The notes below the pieces were generated by a model. The model was not told where the DNA came from. It made no database searches and was given only the letters and a program-made list of their open reading frames with translations. The translations under genes and the position numbers were made by a program. From contig NC_016458.1 in the NCBI RefSeq assembly GCF_000226115.1, positions 3,940,001 through 4,004,000 of the forward strand: a stretch of DNA of 64,000 nt. Direction: 5' to 3'. Of the stretch, positions 21,102-31,940 are shown one piece after another; positions within the stretch are counted from its first letter, which is position 1; each line of letters begins with the position of its first letter. Source of the stretch: Thermothielavioides terrestris NRRL 8126 (lineage: Eukaryota > Ascomycota > Sordariomycetes > Sordariales > Chaetomiaceae).

Positions 21102-22602
21102 ATGCCTCCTCCTCCTCCGCCGCCGCCTCCGCCTCCGGGGTTTGGCGGGCCCCCGCCCCCTCCACCGCCTCCCGCTCCCGCACCAGCAGCTGCTATGCCT
21201 GGTAGAGTCCGTTCTGCCCTTTGCCCCGCCCGCCTTAGAACTGCACTGACACCACCCCAGGGGGCGCTGCTCGCAGACATCCAGAAAGGAAAGGCACTGA
21301 AGAAGACTGTTACGAACGATCGCTCCGCTCCGCAAATAGGCAAGGTGTCGTCTGTCGGTGGGCCGGCTCCGTCCGGGCTCGGCGCTCCTCCCATCCCCGG
21401 CCTGCCCAAGGCGCCCGGAGGCCTCGCCCCGCCTGTCCCCGGACTCCGGGCGAGAAGCAACAGCGATCAAGGCAACAGAGCACAGCCAGCAGCATCAGGC
21501 ACAGAAGGCCCACCGCAACTAGCCGGGTTGTTTGCCGGCGGCATGCCGAAGTTGCGGAAGACGGGCGGTGGGGTTGATACTGGGGGTAAGAAGCAGCTGT
21601 GGCGTCTGGCATGCCGAGATATCTGACTCTCTCTCTCTCTTAGCAAGTCAAGACTCTTCGTACCTATCGGATTCGGAGGCACTACCGCGAGCTGCACCAC
21701 GGCCCCCGGCAGCAGCCGCTCCGCCAGTTCCCGGCAGACCGTCCAACCCAGCCACGTCCAGCGCGCCGAGCTTGCATCTCCCGAAAAAGGGTCCACCGCC
21801 TCCGGTCGGCAAGAAGCCGCCGCCGCCACCACCCGGCTCTAGGAAACCGTCCTCTACCGTCCATTCAGCGCCGCCTCCCCTCCCTGGCGCGCCAGCTCCA
21901 CCACCGCCTACTGTCGCGCCTCCGGCGCCATCATCAGCCGCTCTATCGCCTCCGCCGGCTCCTCCTCCGCCACCACCCTCGGCTGCCCCGCGGCCGCCGC
22001 CAGCCCCAGCACGTTCGCAACCGCCACCACCACCACCCCCGCCGGCAGCAGCAACGAGCAGCATATCGCAAAGCATCGCAGCACAGGCGGCCATCCGCGC
22101 TGCGTCCAGCGTCGCAGCACCCCCAGCAGCGGCGCCGCCACCACCACCACCTCCACCTCCGCCCGCGGCCGCGCCGCCCCGCTCAGCAGCCCCGAGCCCA
22201 CCAGCACCAGCCCCGGCTCCTCCACCCCCGCCCTCCGCCGCGCCCGCACCCCCACCCCCCATCACCCACTCCGCCTCCAGCGCTTCCGGCCGAACCTCGA
22301 TGCACTCGATGCTCGACCCAAGCAACTTCACCCTGGCCCCCAACGGCGGCCGCTCCAAGTCGCCCAGCCCCGGCCGGGGGCCCTCGCCCGCGCCGGGCTC
22401 TCCCGCCGGCGCGCCGCCCGGCAGCAGCGGCAGTGGCGGTGGCAGTGGCGGCGGCGGCGGGGGGCGGTACATAGTGCACGATCCGCGGTGGAAGTTCCAT
22501 AGCGAGGAGAACTTCCCCAAGCCGAGGGAGTTCGTCGGCGGGCCGCGCCGGTACCGTGCCGGCCGCGGCAGCAGCGTGCCGTTGGACTTGAGCGCGTTTT
22601 AG
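21102..22602 (+). CDS. VRP1: Verprolin / WASP-interacting protein (WIP) homologue
   Basis: Exons 21102-21206, 21261-21585 and 21644-22602 encode 462 residues. Vrp1 binds actin monomers through a WH2 motif and couples type I myosins and Las17/WASP to Arp2/3 actin assembly at cortical patches. The protein opens with two poly-Pro runs, then the WH2 motif GRGALLADIQKGKALKKT, created by joining AGA at 21206 to GGG at 21261. A long Pro/Ala-rich middle follows. The C-terminus (YIVHDPRWKFHSEENFPKP) is the WASP-binding WIP motif. Intron 1 is 54 nt, uses the donor GTCCGT and has no stop in frame. The more ordinary-looking GTAGAG at 21202 would shift the frame, so it is excluded. Intron 2 ends in a (CT)n tract. 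The frame also opens with a GTG at 21099, not used. Confidence 0.92.
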
Positions 22603-23921
22603 CGAGGCAGCGGTGGCCGGGGTCCCCAGGCGCGGTAGCGCGGGACGGGCGGTCGTGGCGCGGGGCTGCGCCGGTGAGGTCGGAGGTCAATCTTGTGTTT
22701 CTCTCCCCTCCCCCCTCTTTCCCCTCTAACTGCCCGCCTCTCTCTCTGTGCGTGTGGATAAGGGGGGTGGTAGATGCTGGGAGGTCGAGAAGGCAAGAGA
22801 GGAAAGGAAGCTGGATGGGCTAAGCAGAGCTGTTGAAAAGGGAGGCTGGCGTCCTGGACCAACCCGCGGTGGGGATCGGGTGCGATAAGCAGGCCAAACA
22901 CGCAAACAACCAGATGGAGACGTTTTCGTTTAGATGGGTAGGCAATGCATACGATTAGGGGTAGTTACGATATGGTAGGTATGTTATTTTCCGGCGAGGA
23001 ACCTCCGTGCGTATGGTTGGATTCCTCGCCCGCGGCTTGGGTGGTAGGTGCTTTGAACCCGACGAACGAAGGACTGAAGCACGAAGCACTGCTGGCTAGG
23101 TGAAGACAGTGCGATGTGGCGGTGGAGGGGTTTGCACTTGGGCGACACACGGGTTGGGCAAAGTGTTCATGTTATGGTGCCCCTGTGTGAAAGGATAGGC
23201 TGGCTGAAGGTGGCGAAGGTTCGCGGGTTTGTGGAAGAAGATAACGGTGCAGAGGAATGATATAACGGAAACGGATGAGGAGGGACACGAGAATGCGCTG
23301 TCGTTTGTGTGGGTGGTGGAGTGATTGGAGATGACGATGACAAGATATGGACAGGAGACGATGGTTTGGTCAGGTGGAAAGCAACGTCCTTGCATTGAAA
23401 GACTATACTATATAGCATAGGCAACAAGAGAACCCGTAGAGACTGTGCTGTCGCTACTCTGCTCCGTCGTGCGGAGGGCACTGCAGGAAACCCATTCACA
23501 ACGTTATCCTTCTACCTGATTGATACTGCGTCGACATAGAGAGCCAACCGTTGCGCAACGTAAAATGAAAGGAATGGACAGGAAAAATTGCCGATAAGGG
23601 AAGCCAGAGGCTTAATTATCACAGGGTCATCACTCATGAACCGCGCGCGGCGGTAACAATCTGCTCGACTCTTTCGAGACGCAGAGAAAGGATCAACAAA
23701 GCAAAGCAGTGGACCAGCCTTCTCCCCACAGTCACCCATATGTTATTGTACTCGTTGGGTCGTCGTCGCCCCTTGTGTTGCCGCCTGGTATCTGCACGGC
23801 GGGCTCTGTCCAGGATGATGTCAGTCCGCCCGAGTGGTCGTCTTTGCGTCCGCTTCCCAGCGCGGGTCGAAGCTCACATTCAGGTTGCGTGTTAGACCGG
23901 CGGTGCGGGCGATCACTCGCG
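22603..23921. other. Gene-poor region downstream of verprolin
   Basis: 1.3 kb. The first part contains a pyrimidine-rich 3' UTR-like stretch (22680-22750). Minus-strand frames of about 100 codons at 23096-23499 are open but lack protein character. No gene supported. Confidence 0.45.
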
Positions 23922-24092
23922 TCAATGTGAAGCCGACGCGGGTCCAGGCGCAGCCTGACTTTCTTCTTCATCCTTCTTGTCGTCCTCGTCCTTCTTGTCG
24001 TCCTCGTCCTTCTTGTCGTCCTTCTTCTCGTAGAATGGATCAAGGTCGGCAAGAGGGTCCACCTCATCCACGGGGCTGTCGTTGTTGTTCAT
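23922..24092 (-). CDS. Small charged Lys/Asp repeat protein, unrecognised
   Basis: 56-residue ATG-started frame. It begins MNNNDSPVDEVDPLADLDPFYEK, continues with three near-perfect copies of a KKDEDD-type hexapeptide from an 18-nt DNA repeat (cttcttgtcgtcctcgtc on the + strand), and ends with an Ala/Ser/Pro tail. A good TATA box lies 162-168 bp upstream on the same strand, with nothing else nearby to explain it. The N-terminal 22 residues are not repetitive and look like a real conserved head. Just before its stop, a second frame is open from about 23974 to 23838 and reads as plausible protein (TRVGFTLTRVIARTAG, then LNVSFDPRWEADAKTTTRAD, stop). This raises the possibility of a frameshift or a missed splice within the repeat. 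Function unknown. Confidence 0.45.
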   Translation of the reverse strand: MNNNDSPVDEVDPLADLDPFYEKKDDKKDEDDKKDEDDKKDEEESQAAPGPASASH

Positions 24093-27000
24093 GTTGAGCA
24101 GGAGTTGGGGTTTGAGAGCGGAAGGATCTTCGAAGTGCGTAACGCGCAGATGAGGTCAGAAGAGAGTCAGGAGAGCGCTCGGCCAGAAGCATCAGGAGAA
24201 GTGCCGCGATCGTCGAGCAGGGAACGGGACCCATCCTCCGACCCCACGCCCCTTATATAATGCGAGCAAGATCACCGGCCGAACGTCCACGACACCATCC
24301 AGCCCAAGTGGGGTTGCTGCCAGAGGATCCTCTGTGGCACGAGCGCCCATGGACGGGTCAAGATTCCCAGCCCGCCAGTTGCCGGCACCCAAGGACGGAA
24401 TGTGCATAAGGGCAAAGCCGTCTCATTGGCAGGCATGGGCATCTTTGCGTCGCGACAGCGCTCGACGTTGCAGGGTGTGGCAGACTCGAGCTCCATTGGG
24501 GCAGGACGGCCCGAGGGCAGCTTAAGAGCCGCATGCCGCATTTCCTCAGGGAGTTTGGCGGTCCCCGGCACCGAGAGGGCGCGGGGTATCCCATCTCTTC
24601 CCTTCCTTTCGCCCTCCTCTCTCTGCCCTCTGCTCTTTGCCCTCTGCCCTCTGCCATCGACCCTTTGCCCTTCGCGCTTTACTCCCCTCTCGCGTTGCGC
24701 TGCCTGCCCGCAGCGGTGGCGGCCGGTTACGGCGGCCCGGCCAGCGCTCCCGTGGATTTGCGCAGTGGGTAAATTCTTGACACAGGCGGGCCCAACGGCC
24801 CGTCCAACGGCCCGTCGTCAAGTGTCGGACAGCTCGAGCGCGCCATGGAGTGGCACAAAGCAGTGTTCCTGTGTGTGTTGTCAGCACGTCTTGGCCACCC
24901 CTGGTTGGTCGGAGGATGACGGGTACTTAGCCAAATCCCTCGCAATGGCAGCCCCCTTCTTCATACTCGCGCCTGTTTCTCGCAGTGAGCAACAGCAGCC
25001 TGTCCTGTCGCTCGCCTCTCCCTGAATCGCAGAAAAGAGAGATGGCATGGCTTCGTTCCGGGGTCAGCAGTCTGACCGAGGTATATACGGCTCCGGCAGC
25101 GAGGGATTAGCGTTCTATCACATCCGAGCCTGGCCACTTACAGCCAGACTCGCTCACTTTTACAATTTCCCGATCTAGGCATGCAGTGGAAACTGCGCAG
25201 GCATGTAGCCAGCAAGAGCCTTCCCGCGCTTAGCTCAACAACGAGCCATGTCATATATGGCATGTTCCTGGTCACCATGGCACTGCAACTGAGTGTTTAC
25301 TGGGTTTTGTGTTTGGCTGAGTATGTTCGGCCCGGACGATGGGGATAGGGGTCAGGCCCTGAAAGCTTTGTTTCTCACCGAGACATGCCTTAGCTCCCCT
25401 CGTGGCAGACACGCCACACGCCGCGCTGCGGAGAGAAAAAGGGAATGAGTGATGACCCAGAAAAGCTGGCTGCAGCAGCGCTTCTTGCGGCTCATGCAAT
25501 TGGGAGCCGGATCAAAGCTGGCCAGCATCGCTGTTTCGAATTGGCCAGGCAAACCCGCTCTCTGCTCTCTGGTGATGCGGTGACACTGACGGCGAGCTGT
25601 TCCCTGTCGCCAATGAGAAGCATCATGATGCTCATTCAATGACCAACGGGTTCGCGGCGGCGCCTCCCCCGCGCTGTACTCCGTACGTTGGACCCTGATG
25701 CTTGGGACGAGGGCCGCTGCGTGCTGCCACGTCACCTCTCCGCATCACTCGCATGGTTCGCAGTGGCTGGCCATGAGCAGCTCTCTCACATTGGCCAACT
25801 TCGACCCGTGTCGAAGAAGGGCGTGGGATCTGCGGAACAACGGCCTCTTATCGCCGTTCGCTGGGACCGAGGTTGTGTGACCAAGTTCATGCAAGGAGCT
25901 TCGAGCTGAAAAGCTGTGCAGGTTACTATCTGGTCGAGTGCCGACAGACTGGCTCGCGGATAATGGCGTGCGTGCGTCTGGAGTATCTCGCACACTCAAC
26001 TGGCCCTGGTCAACGGAAATGCGAAGCTCGACCGAACAAACATTTCCAAGGACAAGGGCGTGGAGGGCTGCGAGATCGGGATTGCGACTGGGACCGACTG
26101 GGACCGACTGGAGCCGACTGGAACCGAGGACGCAGTGTTGAGCCTGGCCATGAATGGACGATGGTGAGCATCACAACGTGACGCCCAACTCCTACCCCTA
26201 CACGCTGGTGAGTGAGGTTGTTGATGGCTTGTGCAAGAGGCGTTGCTCGCTGCCTGGCGAAGCCGCTATGTCCGTGCCCGTAAGCAGGGGCCCGATAACG
26301 GGTCCTTCTGGGCTTGGACAATACTAAGGTAGTGTGGTACCTGGTAAATACCTCCGTAGGTCAGGCAGGCACGCTGGACCGAATCCCTACCTCGCACCAG
26401 TATTGGTTTGCCGGGAAAGCTTGACGAGGAACGCATTCTCTCATCTGGACAGCTAACAACCCCCGACGTCGCGCCTGCCTTCGATTTGCCAGCTAACCAA
26501 TGGAGGTCCTGCCCCAGCATCCGCATTCCAATTCCACGCACATAACATGCCGATACAGGTACAGATGGTGCAATTAATCGATCACCTTGATGTGCACTGC
26601 TAGCACGCTTGTATAGGACGGGAACGGCACTGCTTGCTTTCAAAGATATCGAGGACGGAATCGAGAGTCGAGTTTTCGACCAGCAGACGGAATAACGTTA
26701 CTGTTGTGTGCACGTGTAGGTATGCTGAAACTACGGTACGGTAAGTTTCCGTACCAGGGTAAGACCTTGGTAGTCGGCGTAAGTTTCGCGCAACGTCATG
26801 GATTGCACTCCTGGCAGCCACGCTCCCCCGGTGGCCAATGGGAACGCCGGGCGGACCGGAGTGACCATCCCGCTTCCGTCAGGGCGGGTCACGCTCCACC
26901 CATCACCCCACCGTTTTCAACAAACGCCCACTGTATTCCGTACTGAACACGAACCACCAACCGCCTGCCAAGCCAAGGTTGAGCGACGAGCGAAGACATC

Positions 27001-27329
27001 CTCGCGGCGGCTGGGACAAAGACAACAAAGCTACACAGCCGCCGACTCGGTCCCTCTTCTGCGCAAGAACTTCCTGACTTAGGGGAGATTCCATCTTTCT
27101 ATCAAGCGGTTTTTGCAACCGCAACCGAAACGACGGGTCTAACGTTCGTTAACGTACCAGACCACTCCACTCTCCGGAGGCGGGGCTCGAGGGGCCACTG
27201 AGAGATACACGCCATCTCGTAACCTCCCCGTCCCCGTCCCGGTCACCAGAGGAGCGCTCGATCCAACGTACACCTGTTTTCAAGTGCTGTCCTCGAGTTC
27301 GATATACCCTACAGTGACTGCTACTCGCC
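24093..27329. other. Gene-poor region with short repeats
   Basis: 3.2 kb between the leftward small gene and the rightward tail-anchored gene. It holds the TATA box at 24254-24260, a polypyrimidine tract of repeated CCCTCTG words (about 24590-24690), four copies of a 10-bp unit GACTGGGACC (26086-26125, two exact and two degenerate), and TACGGAGTA-type words at 25677 and 26933. No longer gene is supported. Confidence 0.5.
24254..24260 (-). promoter_or_regulatory. TATA box (TATATAA) for the small gene at 23922-24092
   Basis: Read on the minus strand the sequence is TATATAA. It lies about 165 bp upstream of the ATG, leaving room for a leader of about 130 nt. It is one of the few clear TATA boxes in the window. 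Confidence 0.5.
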
Positions 27330-28820
27330 ATGGCGACCTCGGATTTTCCGCGCGCGCGGCAGGGAGGCCAGGCCGCCGCAGGGCGGTCAGACGCTCCGTC
27401 GCCCCAGCGCCCCAATGACGGTCCGTTCGATGCTGCTGCATCCGGCCTCGAGTAGGCACTGACGTTGGCTGCAGCTTCAGAATCTTGGGTCGAGGTAGCC
27501 TCTCAGCCGTCCTCGTCATCCTTGTCCTCCATCGAAGACGATATCGTGACGACGGGGCTCAGAGTCGGCAGCAACTCGTATCCACCCAGGCGGAGACGTC
27601 CGCATCAACAAGCCCCCATGCCTGCGTCGTTCATCGTCGGTCACCCAGCAACACAAGGGGGTGCGACGAGCAGCCAGGAGGAGTACGACGAGACGGAGAG
27701 CGAGGAGGACCGCGTTCTTACCAGCTCAACCGAAGCGATACACCCGTCTGCGAGCCTAGCCCGCCAACGGTCCGCCGAGCGGGCCGTGCTGGACACAGAC
27801 TCCGACGAGAGCGACGGCGATGAAAACGCAACAGCTCTCGGCCGTCCGTCCAACGCCCCGGTATTCAGGCCCCAGCCGAACGCCTTCTCTAACCCGCCCT
27901 CGCATCTAACGCACCGTCACTCGACCGGCTCAGCGCCGTACAGCCACCACCCGTCACACGCCGCCCGCCCGCACGCCCGCTCCCACCGAGGTCATCCAAA
28001 TTACATGTCTCCTTCTTACCAAGCTGATAACGACGCCGCTCTTCGCACCTCCCTGACCACCCTCCTCTCCTGCGCCGCCGCAGCCCGAGGCTTGCCCAAG
28101 CAAGACGAGAAGCGCAATGCCCCCGGCGCGGGCGCCGGCGTTGTGCCAAGCTCGCAGCCAATGGAGCTTCGCCTAGTCCCGGAATCAGAGCTCATGGCCG
28201 ATGTGCCACCACCAGCATCGGGACCCTCATCTGGCGTGCCGCCCAAGGCCCCTCAAACAGCAAAAACAACAACTACATCAAGGACAGCATCCAACTCGTC
28301 AGCGCCGAGCGCACCCTCGTCCAACTCCGGCCGCGAACAACCCGACCAGGAGAAGACCAAGCGCGCAGCAACAACGCAGAGCAAGCCGACACGAGCCACA
28401 AAAAAGAAACGCACCACCATCCCTCCCACAACCCTCCTCGGCGGCGGCGCCGCCGCCGAACCCGCCTCCCCGGAAACAGACACCGCATTCCCGTTTTTCA
28501 TGATAAGCCCCACCCTCCTCACCTGGGTCGTCAGCGCCGGCGTGGTCGTGCTCGTCTCCGTCGTCGGCTTCGGCGCCGGCTACGTCATCGGCCGCGAGGT
28601 CGGCCGGCAGGAGGGTGGCGCGGCCACCGCAGCCAACGCGTGGGGCGGCGGCGCCGCCGCCGCCAACGCGTCGTCCGGCTGCGGGAGCGAAGTGCTGCGG
28701 GCTGGCGCTTCTTCTTCTACCGCAGCGTCTGCTGCTGCTGCTGCTGGGGCCGTGGCGGGCGGGACCGGCACGCTGAGGCGGATCCGCTGGGGCGGCGTCG
28801 GGAAGAGCGTTACGGCTTGA
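27330..28820 (+). CDS. C-terminal tail-anchored protein with N-terminal AIM-like motif (candidate Atg43-like mitophagy receptor)
   Basis: Exons 27330-27420 and 27475-28820 give 478 residues. Exon 1 starts ATG GCG ACC and uses the donor GTCCGTTC with a CTGAC branch point; the 54-nt intron is required because exon 1's frame meets a TAG. Just after the junction is ESWVEVASQPSSSSLSSIEDD: WVEV fits the W-x-x-V/L/I Atg8-interacting pattern and is flanked by Ser and acidic residues. The middle is disordered and Ser/Pro/Asn-rich. Near the C-terminus is one strong transmembrane segment (about 365-395, LLTWVVSAGVVVLVSVVGFG) followed by GAGYVIGREVGRQEGG and a low-complexity Ala tail. An N-terminal AIM with a C-terminal anchor is the layout of outer-membrane mitophagy receptors such as fission-yeast Atg43. 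That identity is inference. Confidence 0.75.
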
Positions 28821-30227
28821 GAGCTTGAGAACAGGGAAGGGGAAATGAAATACCACCCGTCAATTGTTCAATCCCGTTTTTTTGGTGTTCTTTCTTGGGG
28901 AGCTCATCATCAGCAATAGCTTGCGCTGCTGCTGCTGCTGTTGGAGTCCGAGCTGCTGACGATCATAGTCTTTTTTTCATGCTCATGAGACACGACGGGA
29001 TATGAACTGGGTGAACTGGGCAATGATGATGCATTTGAATCGGGTGAAACGGGAATGGGTTCAATGCTCCATGAGGGATATCCTTTATGAGCGGGCGGCG
29101 GTGCTATCCACCGCATAGGGGGTTCGGGAGCTCTGCGTTTCATCCGGAGTGCTTCGTCCGCTGTCTCCTCTGCAGCGCTATACCTGCTGAGCAACAGTTT
29201 TCCTTTGTTCTCGCCGGGTCTGGGTTCTTTCAAGGGAGTTCTTGGTTCGCATTCATTCATATTCACTGAGATAGCGGGTAGTTGCAGAACGTCTAGCAGC
29301 AATATACATACCTAGTTGCCGTCATAGTAGCTCTTTTACCGTGGGTTTCTGCCCTTCCTTCGTTCCCGCACTGAGACAGCAGTTCGTTGCGGGTATGGAC
29401 GTTCCAGCGAGTTACGACTTCACATCACAGGAAATATGTTTCGCAAAGAGCCAGAACCACACCAACACCAGCGTAGGGAAAGCGTAGGGAAAAGCTACCG
29501 TTCGCGCAGCTACCTGATAATACTCGTACAATGCTGACTGGGGTATCGACACTGCTGGGAAGCAAGGGTATCGCGGGTATGGGACACTTACCAGGTAGAC
29601 GTAGCAGACCATGAGTAAAACCGCCCGTATACCTGTCGAGACCGTAATCTCGTCGTCGTGGGCCGAAACCGCCCGGGTCAAGATGCAGAGAGGACAAAGA
29701 AGACAAAGCAAGATAGATGATGAACCCCACCGTCACCGTTACAACGACCGAGATTCAGCCCAAACTTTTTTGATACCCTCCTAAGAAACCCTCGAAGCCC
29801 TCAGAACCCTCGGGAAGCCCACAGACGGACGGAGTGTGAAGCCCGTAAGGAACCTCTCACTCCACTCGCCAGAGATGCCACGGAGCCCACGAGCCAACGA
29901 GCCCACAGAGTGCAGGGAAACCCATCTGGTGCAATATGAAAGTCGACTCCCTGCCTAACGAGGCAGAGATGATCCAGCAAAGCCCACCAGCATCGCTCTC
30001 AGACGATGCATCAAGGAGCTGTCAAAGAGCCAACCAGCCCACGAGTGAAGATCGAGCCCTCAGGTGTATCGCTGCTTCTTGTGCAAGAAGCTGTCTTTCA
30101 AAGCCCACGGCTCCCCATCAGGGGAGTTAGAGTTCAAAAGCCGACAACCCACAAGCCCTCGGATGGAACTGTGCAGAGCCCTCGTAGTGATCCCTCGTGT
30201 GCGGCTGTGTCATATGAAGTCACTTGC
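28821..30227. other. Intergenic region with an uncertain ORF and AGCCCAC cluster
   Basis: 1.4 kb between the tail-anchored gene and the nucleolin stop codon. A 116-codon ATG frame on the minus strand (28910-29260) is discussed in the findings but not called. Six exact AGCCCAC words lie between 29816 and 30108, in the probable 3' UTR of the leftward nucleolin gene. Confidence 0.5.
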
Positions 30228-31940
30228 TTAGAAAGTGATCTTCTTTCCCTGGAAACCGCCGCCGCCCCGGTTCCCGCCGAACCCGCCACGTCCACCACCG
30301 CGGCCACCACCGCGGCCACCACCGCCACGACCACCGCCGCGGCCACCGAAGCCACCGCGGCCGCCACCACGGCCGCCGCGACCGCCACCGAAACCACCGC
30401 CGCCGTTGTTGTCACGGGGCTTGGCGAAGTCCAAACGGACGGGTCTGCCATCAAGATCGGAGCCGTTGAGAGCCTCGAAGGCAGCCTTGGCATCATCGAC
30501 CGAGGAGAAAGTCACGTAGGCAAACCCCTTGGGACGACCAGACTCCCTGGTTGAAATAATTAGCAAGTCGCCGATACGAGCAGGGTCACCAAGACTGTAC
30601 TCACTGGTCGGTCGGAATCCGCAGGCTCTGGACCTTGGCGACCTTGTTGAAGAAGGCCGAGACCGACTCCTCGTTGGCGCTAAAAGACAGATTGCCGACA
30701 AAGAGGGTGTCGCTCTCGGGGCTGATGACGTCGCCGTGCTTCCGGGCACGCTCAGCCGCACGAGCATTCGGGGTGGAGTCGGCGCTGGGCTTCGCAGCGA
30801 AGTCGAGGCGCATCTCACGGCCCTGGAGGAAGGCCCCGTTCTTGTCGTTGTAAGCCTTCTCAGCAGCCTCGGGGGTCTCGAAGTCGACATAGCCGAAGCC
30901 GCGCGAACGGCCGGAGTCCTTGTCAGTAACGACGCGAGCGCCGGTGACGCCCTCGTTGTTCTGGAACTCCTCGTACAGGGCGTTGTCGTCGACGCCCCAG
31001 CCGAGGTTGCCAACGAAGAGCGTAGCGCTCTTTTCGGAAGCCTCACCATCGGCAGAAGCCTTGTTCTTCTTGGTCGAGGCCGCGGCAGCCTCGGGCTCGG
31101 CCTCGGCCTTTCTCTTCTTCGAGGGCTTCTCAGCCACGGCCGGCTTCTCCTCAGCCGACTCAGACTCTTCGGATTCCTCCTCCGACGAGTCCGAATCGTC
31201 AGAGTCGGACTCGCTCGACTCGTCCTCGTCCTCGTCTTCATCTTCGTCCTCGTCGTCCTCGGACTACAAGGCGCAAGTCAGCCAACAGGACGGTACACGG
31301 TGGATGGAGAACAGACACCAACCTCGGATTCCTCGGATTCGGACTCGACCTTCTTCGCCTTGCCGTTGACCGCCTTGGCGGCCTTGACAGGCTTCTCCTC
31401 CTCCTCATCCTCCTCTTCCTCGTCCGACTCAGACTCGGAGTCGGAGGACTCGGAGCCAGAGGAGTCGGAGCTCTCCTTAGCAGCACCATTAAGCTTGGCC
31501 TTGCCGTTGGTCACGGCGGCCTTCGGCTCAGGCTTAGCATCGGTCATCTCAACGTCCGACTCGGCCTCGGACTCTGACTCCGAGTCAGAGTCGCTAGACT
31601 CCTCCTCCTCGTCCTCTTCGTCGGAGCTGCTGGCGCCCGCTTCAGACTCGGTTTTAGACTCCGAGTCGCTCTCCGACTCAGCCTCACTCTCTGACTGAGC
31701 CTCGCTCTCGGACTCGGCATCGCTGTCCGATTCGGAGTCGCTCTCCGACTCGGACTCGACCTTCTTGGACTTCTTGGAGACAGTCTTCTCCTTGGCGGAA
31801 GCGACATTCTTGGCGATGTCCTTGGCCGACTTAGCAGCGGGTTTCCCGACCTTGGTGGGAGCCGCCTTGACCGGCGCAGCAGCAGCCTTCGCGGGGGTCT
31901 CCTTGGCCTTGACGGCCTTGGTGTCTTTGGTCTTGCCCAT
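30228..31940 (-). CDS. NSR1: Nucleolin / Gar2 / Nsr1-type nucleolar RNA-binding protein
   Basis: Exons 31940-31323, 31263-30605 and 30546-30228 give 531 residues. The N-terminal half begins with Lys/Ala-rich sequence and continues as long Ser/Glu/Asp tracts, the acidic CK2-type region of nucleolins. Two RRMs follow. RRM1 has RNP2 LFVGNL and RNP1 RGFGYVDF. RRM2 has LFVGNL and KGFAYVTF; its RNP1 is brought together by the junction 30605/30546 (PTDQ-ESGRPKGFAYVTF). The C-terminus is a GGRGG-rich GAR domain ending FQGKKITF. These proteins act in early pre-18S rRNA processing in the nucleolus. Both introns are short (59 and 58 nt). The gene is divergent from NDUFB7 across 455 bp. Confidence 0.93.

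Noticed and set aside
21202..21207. GTAGAG as the verprolin intron 1 donor
   Set aside because: It looks more canonical than GTCCGT, but with the only good acceptor at 21260 it shifts the reading frame and destroys the WH2 motif.
24402..25025. 207-codon plus-strand frame
   Set aside because: Runs through a polypyrimidine repeat that produces Ser/Leu/Cys-rich nonsense; no recognisable segment.
29412..29711. Possible two-exon membrane protein on the minus strand (GTAAGT donor near 29591, CAG near 29514)
   Set aside because: Splice signals and hydrophobicity are tempting, but there is no ATG in frame before an upstream stop and no recognised family.
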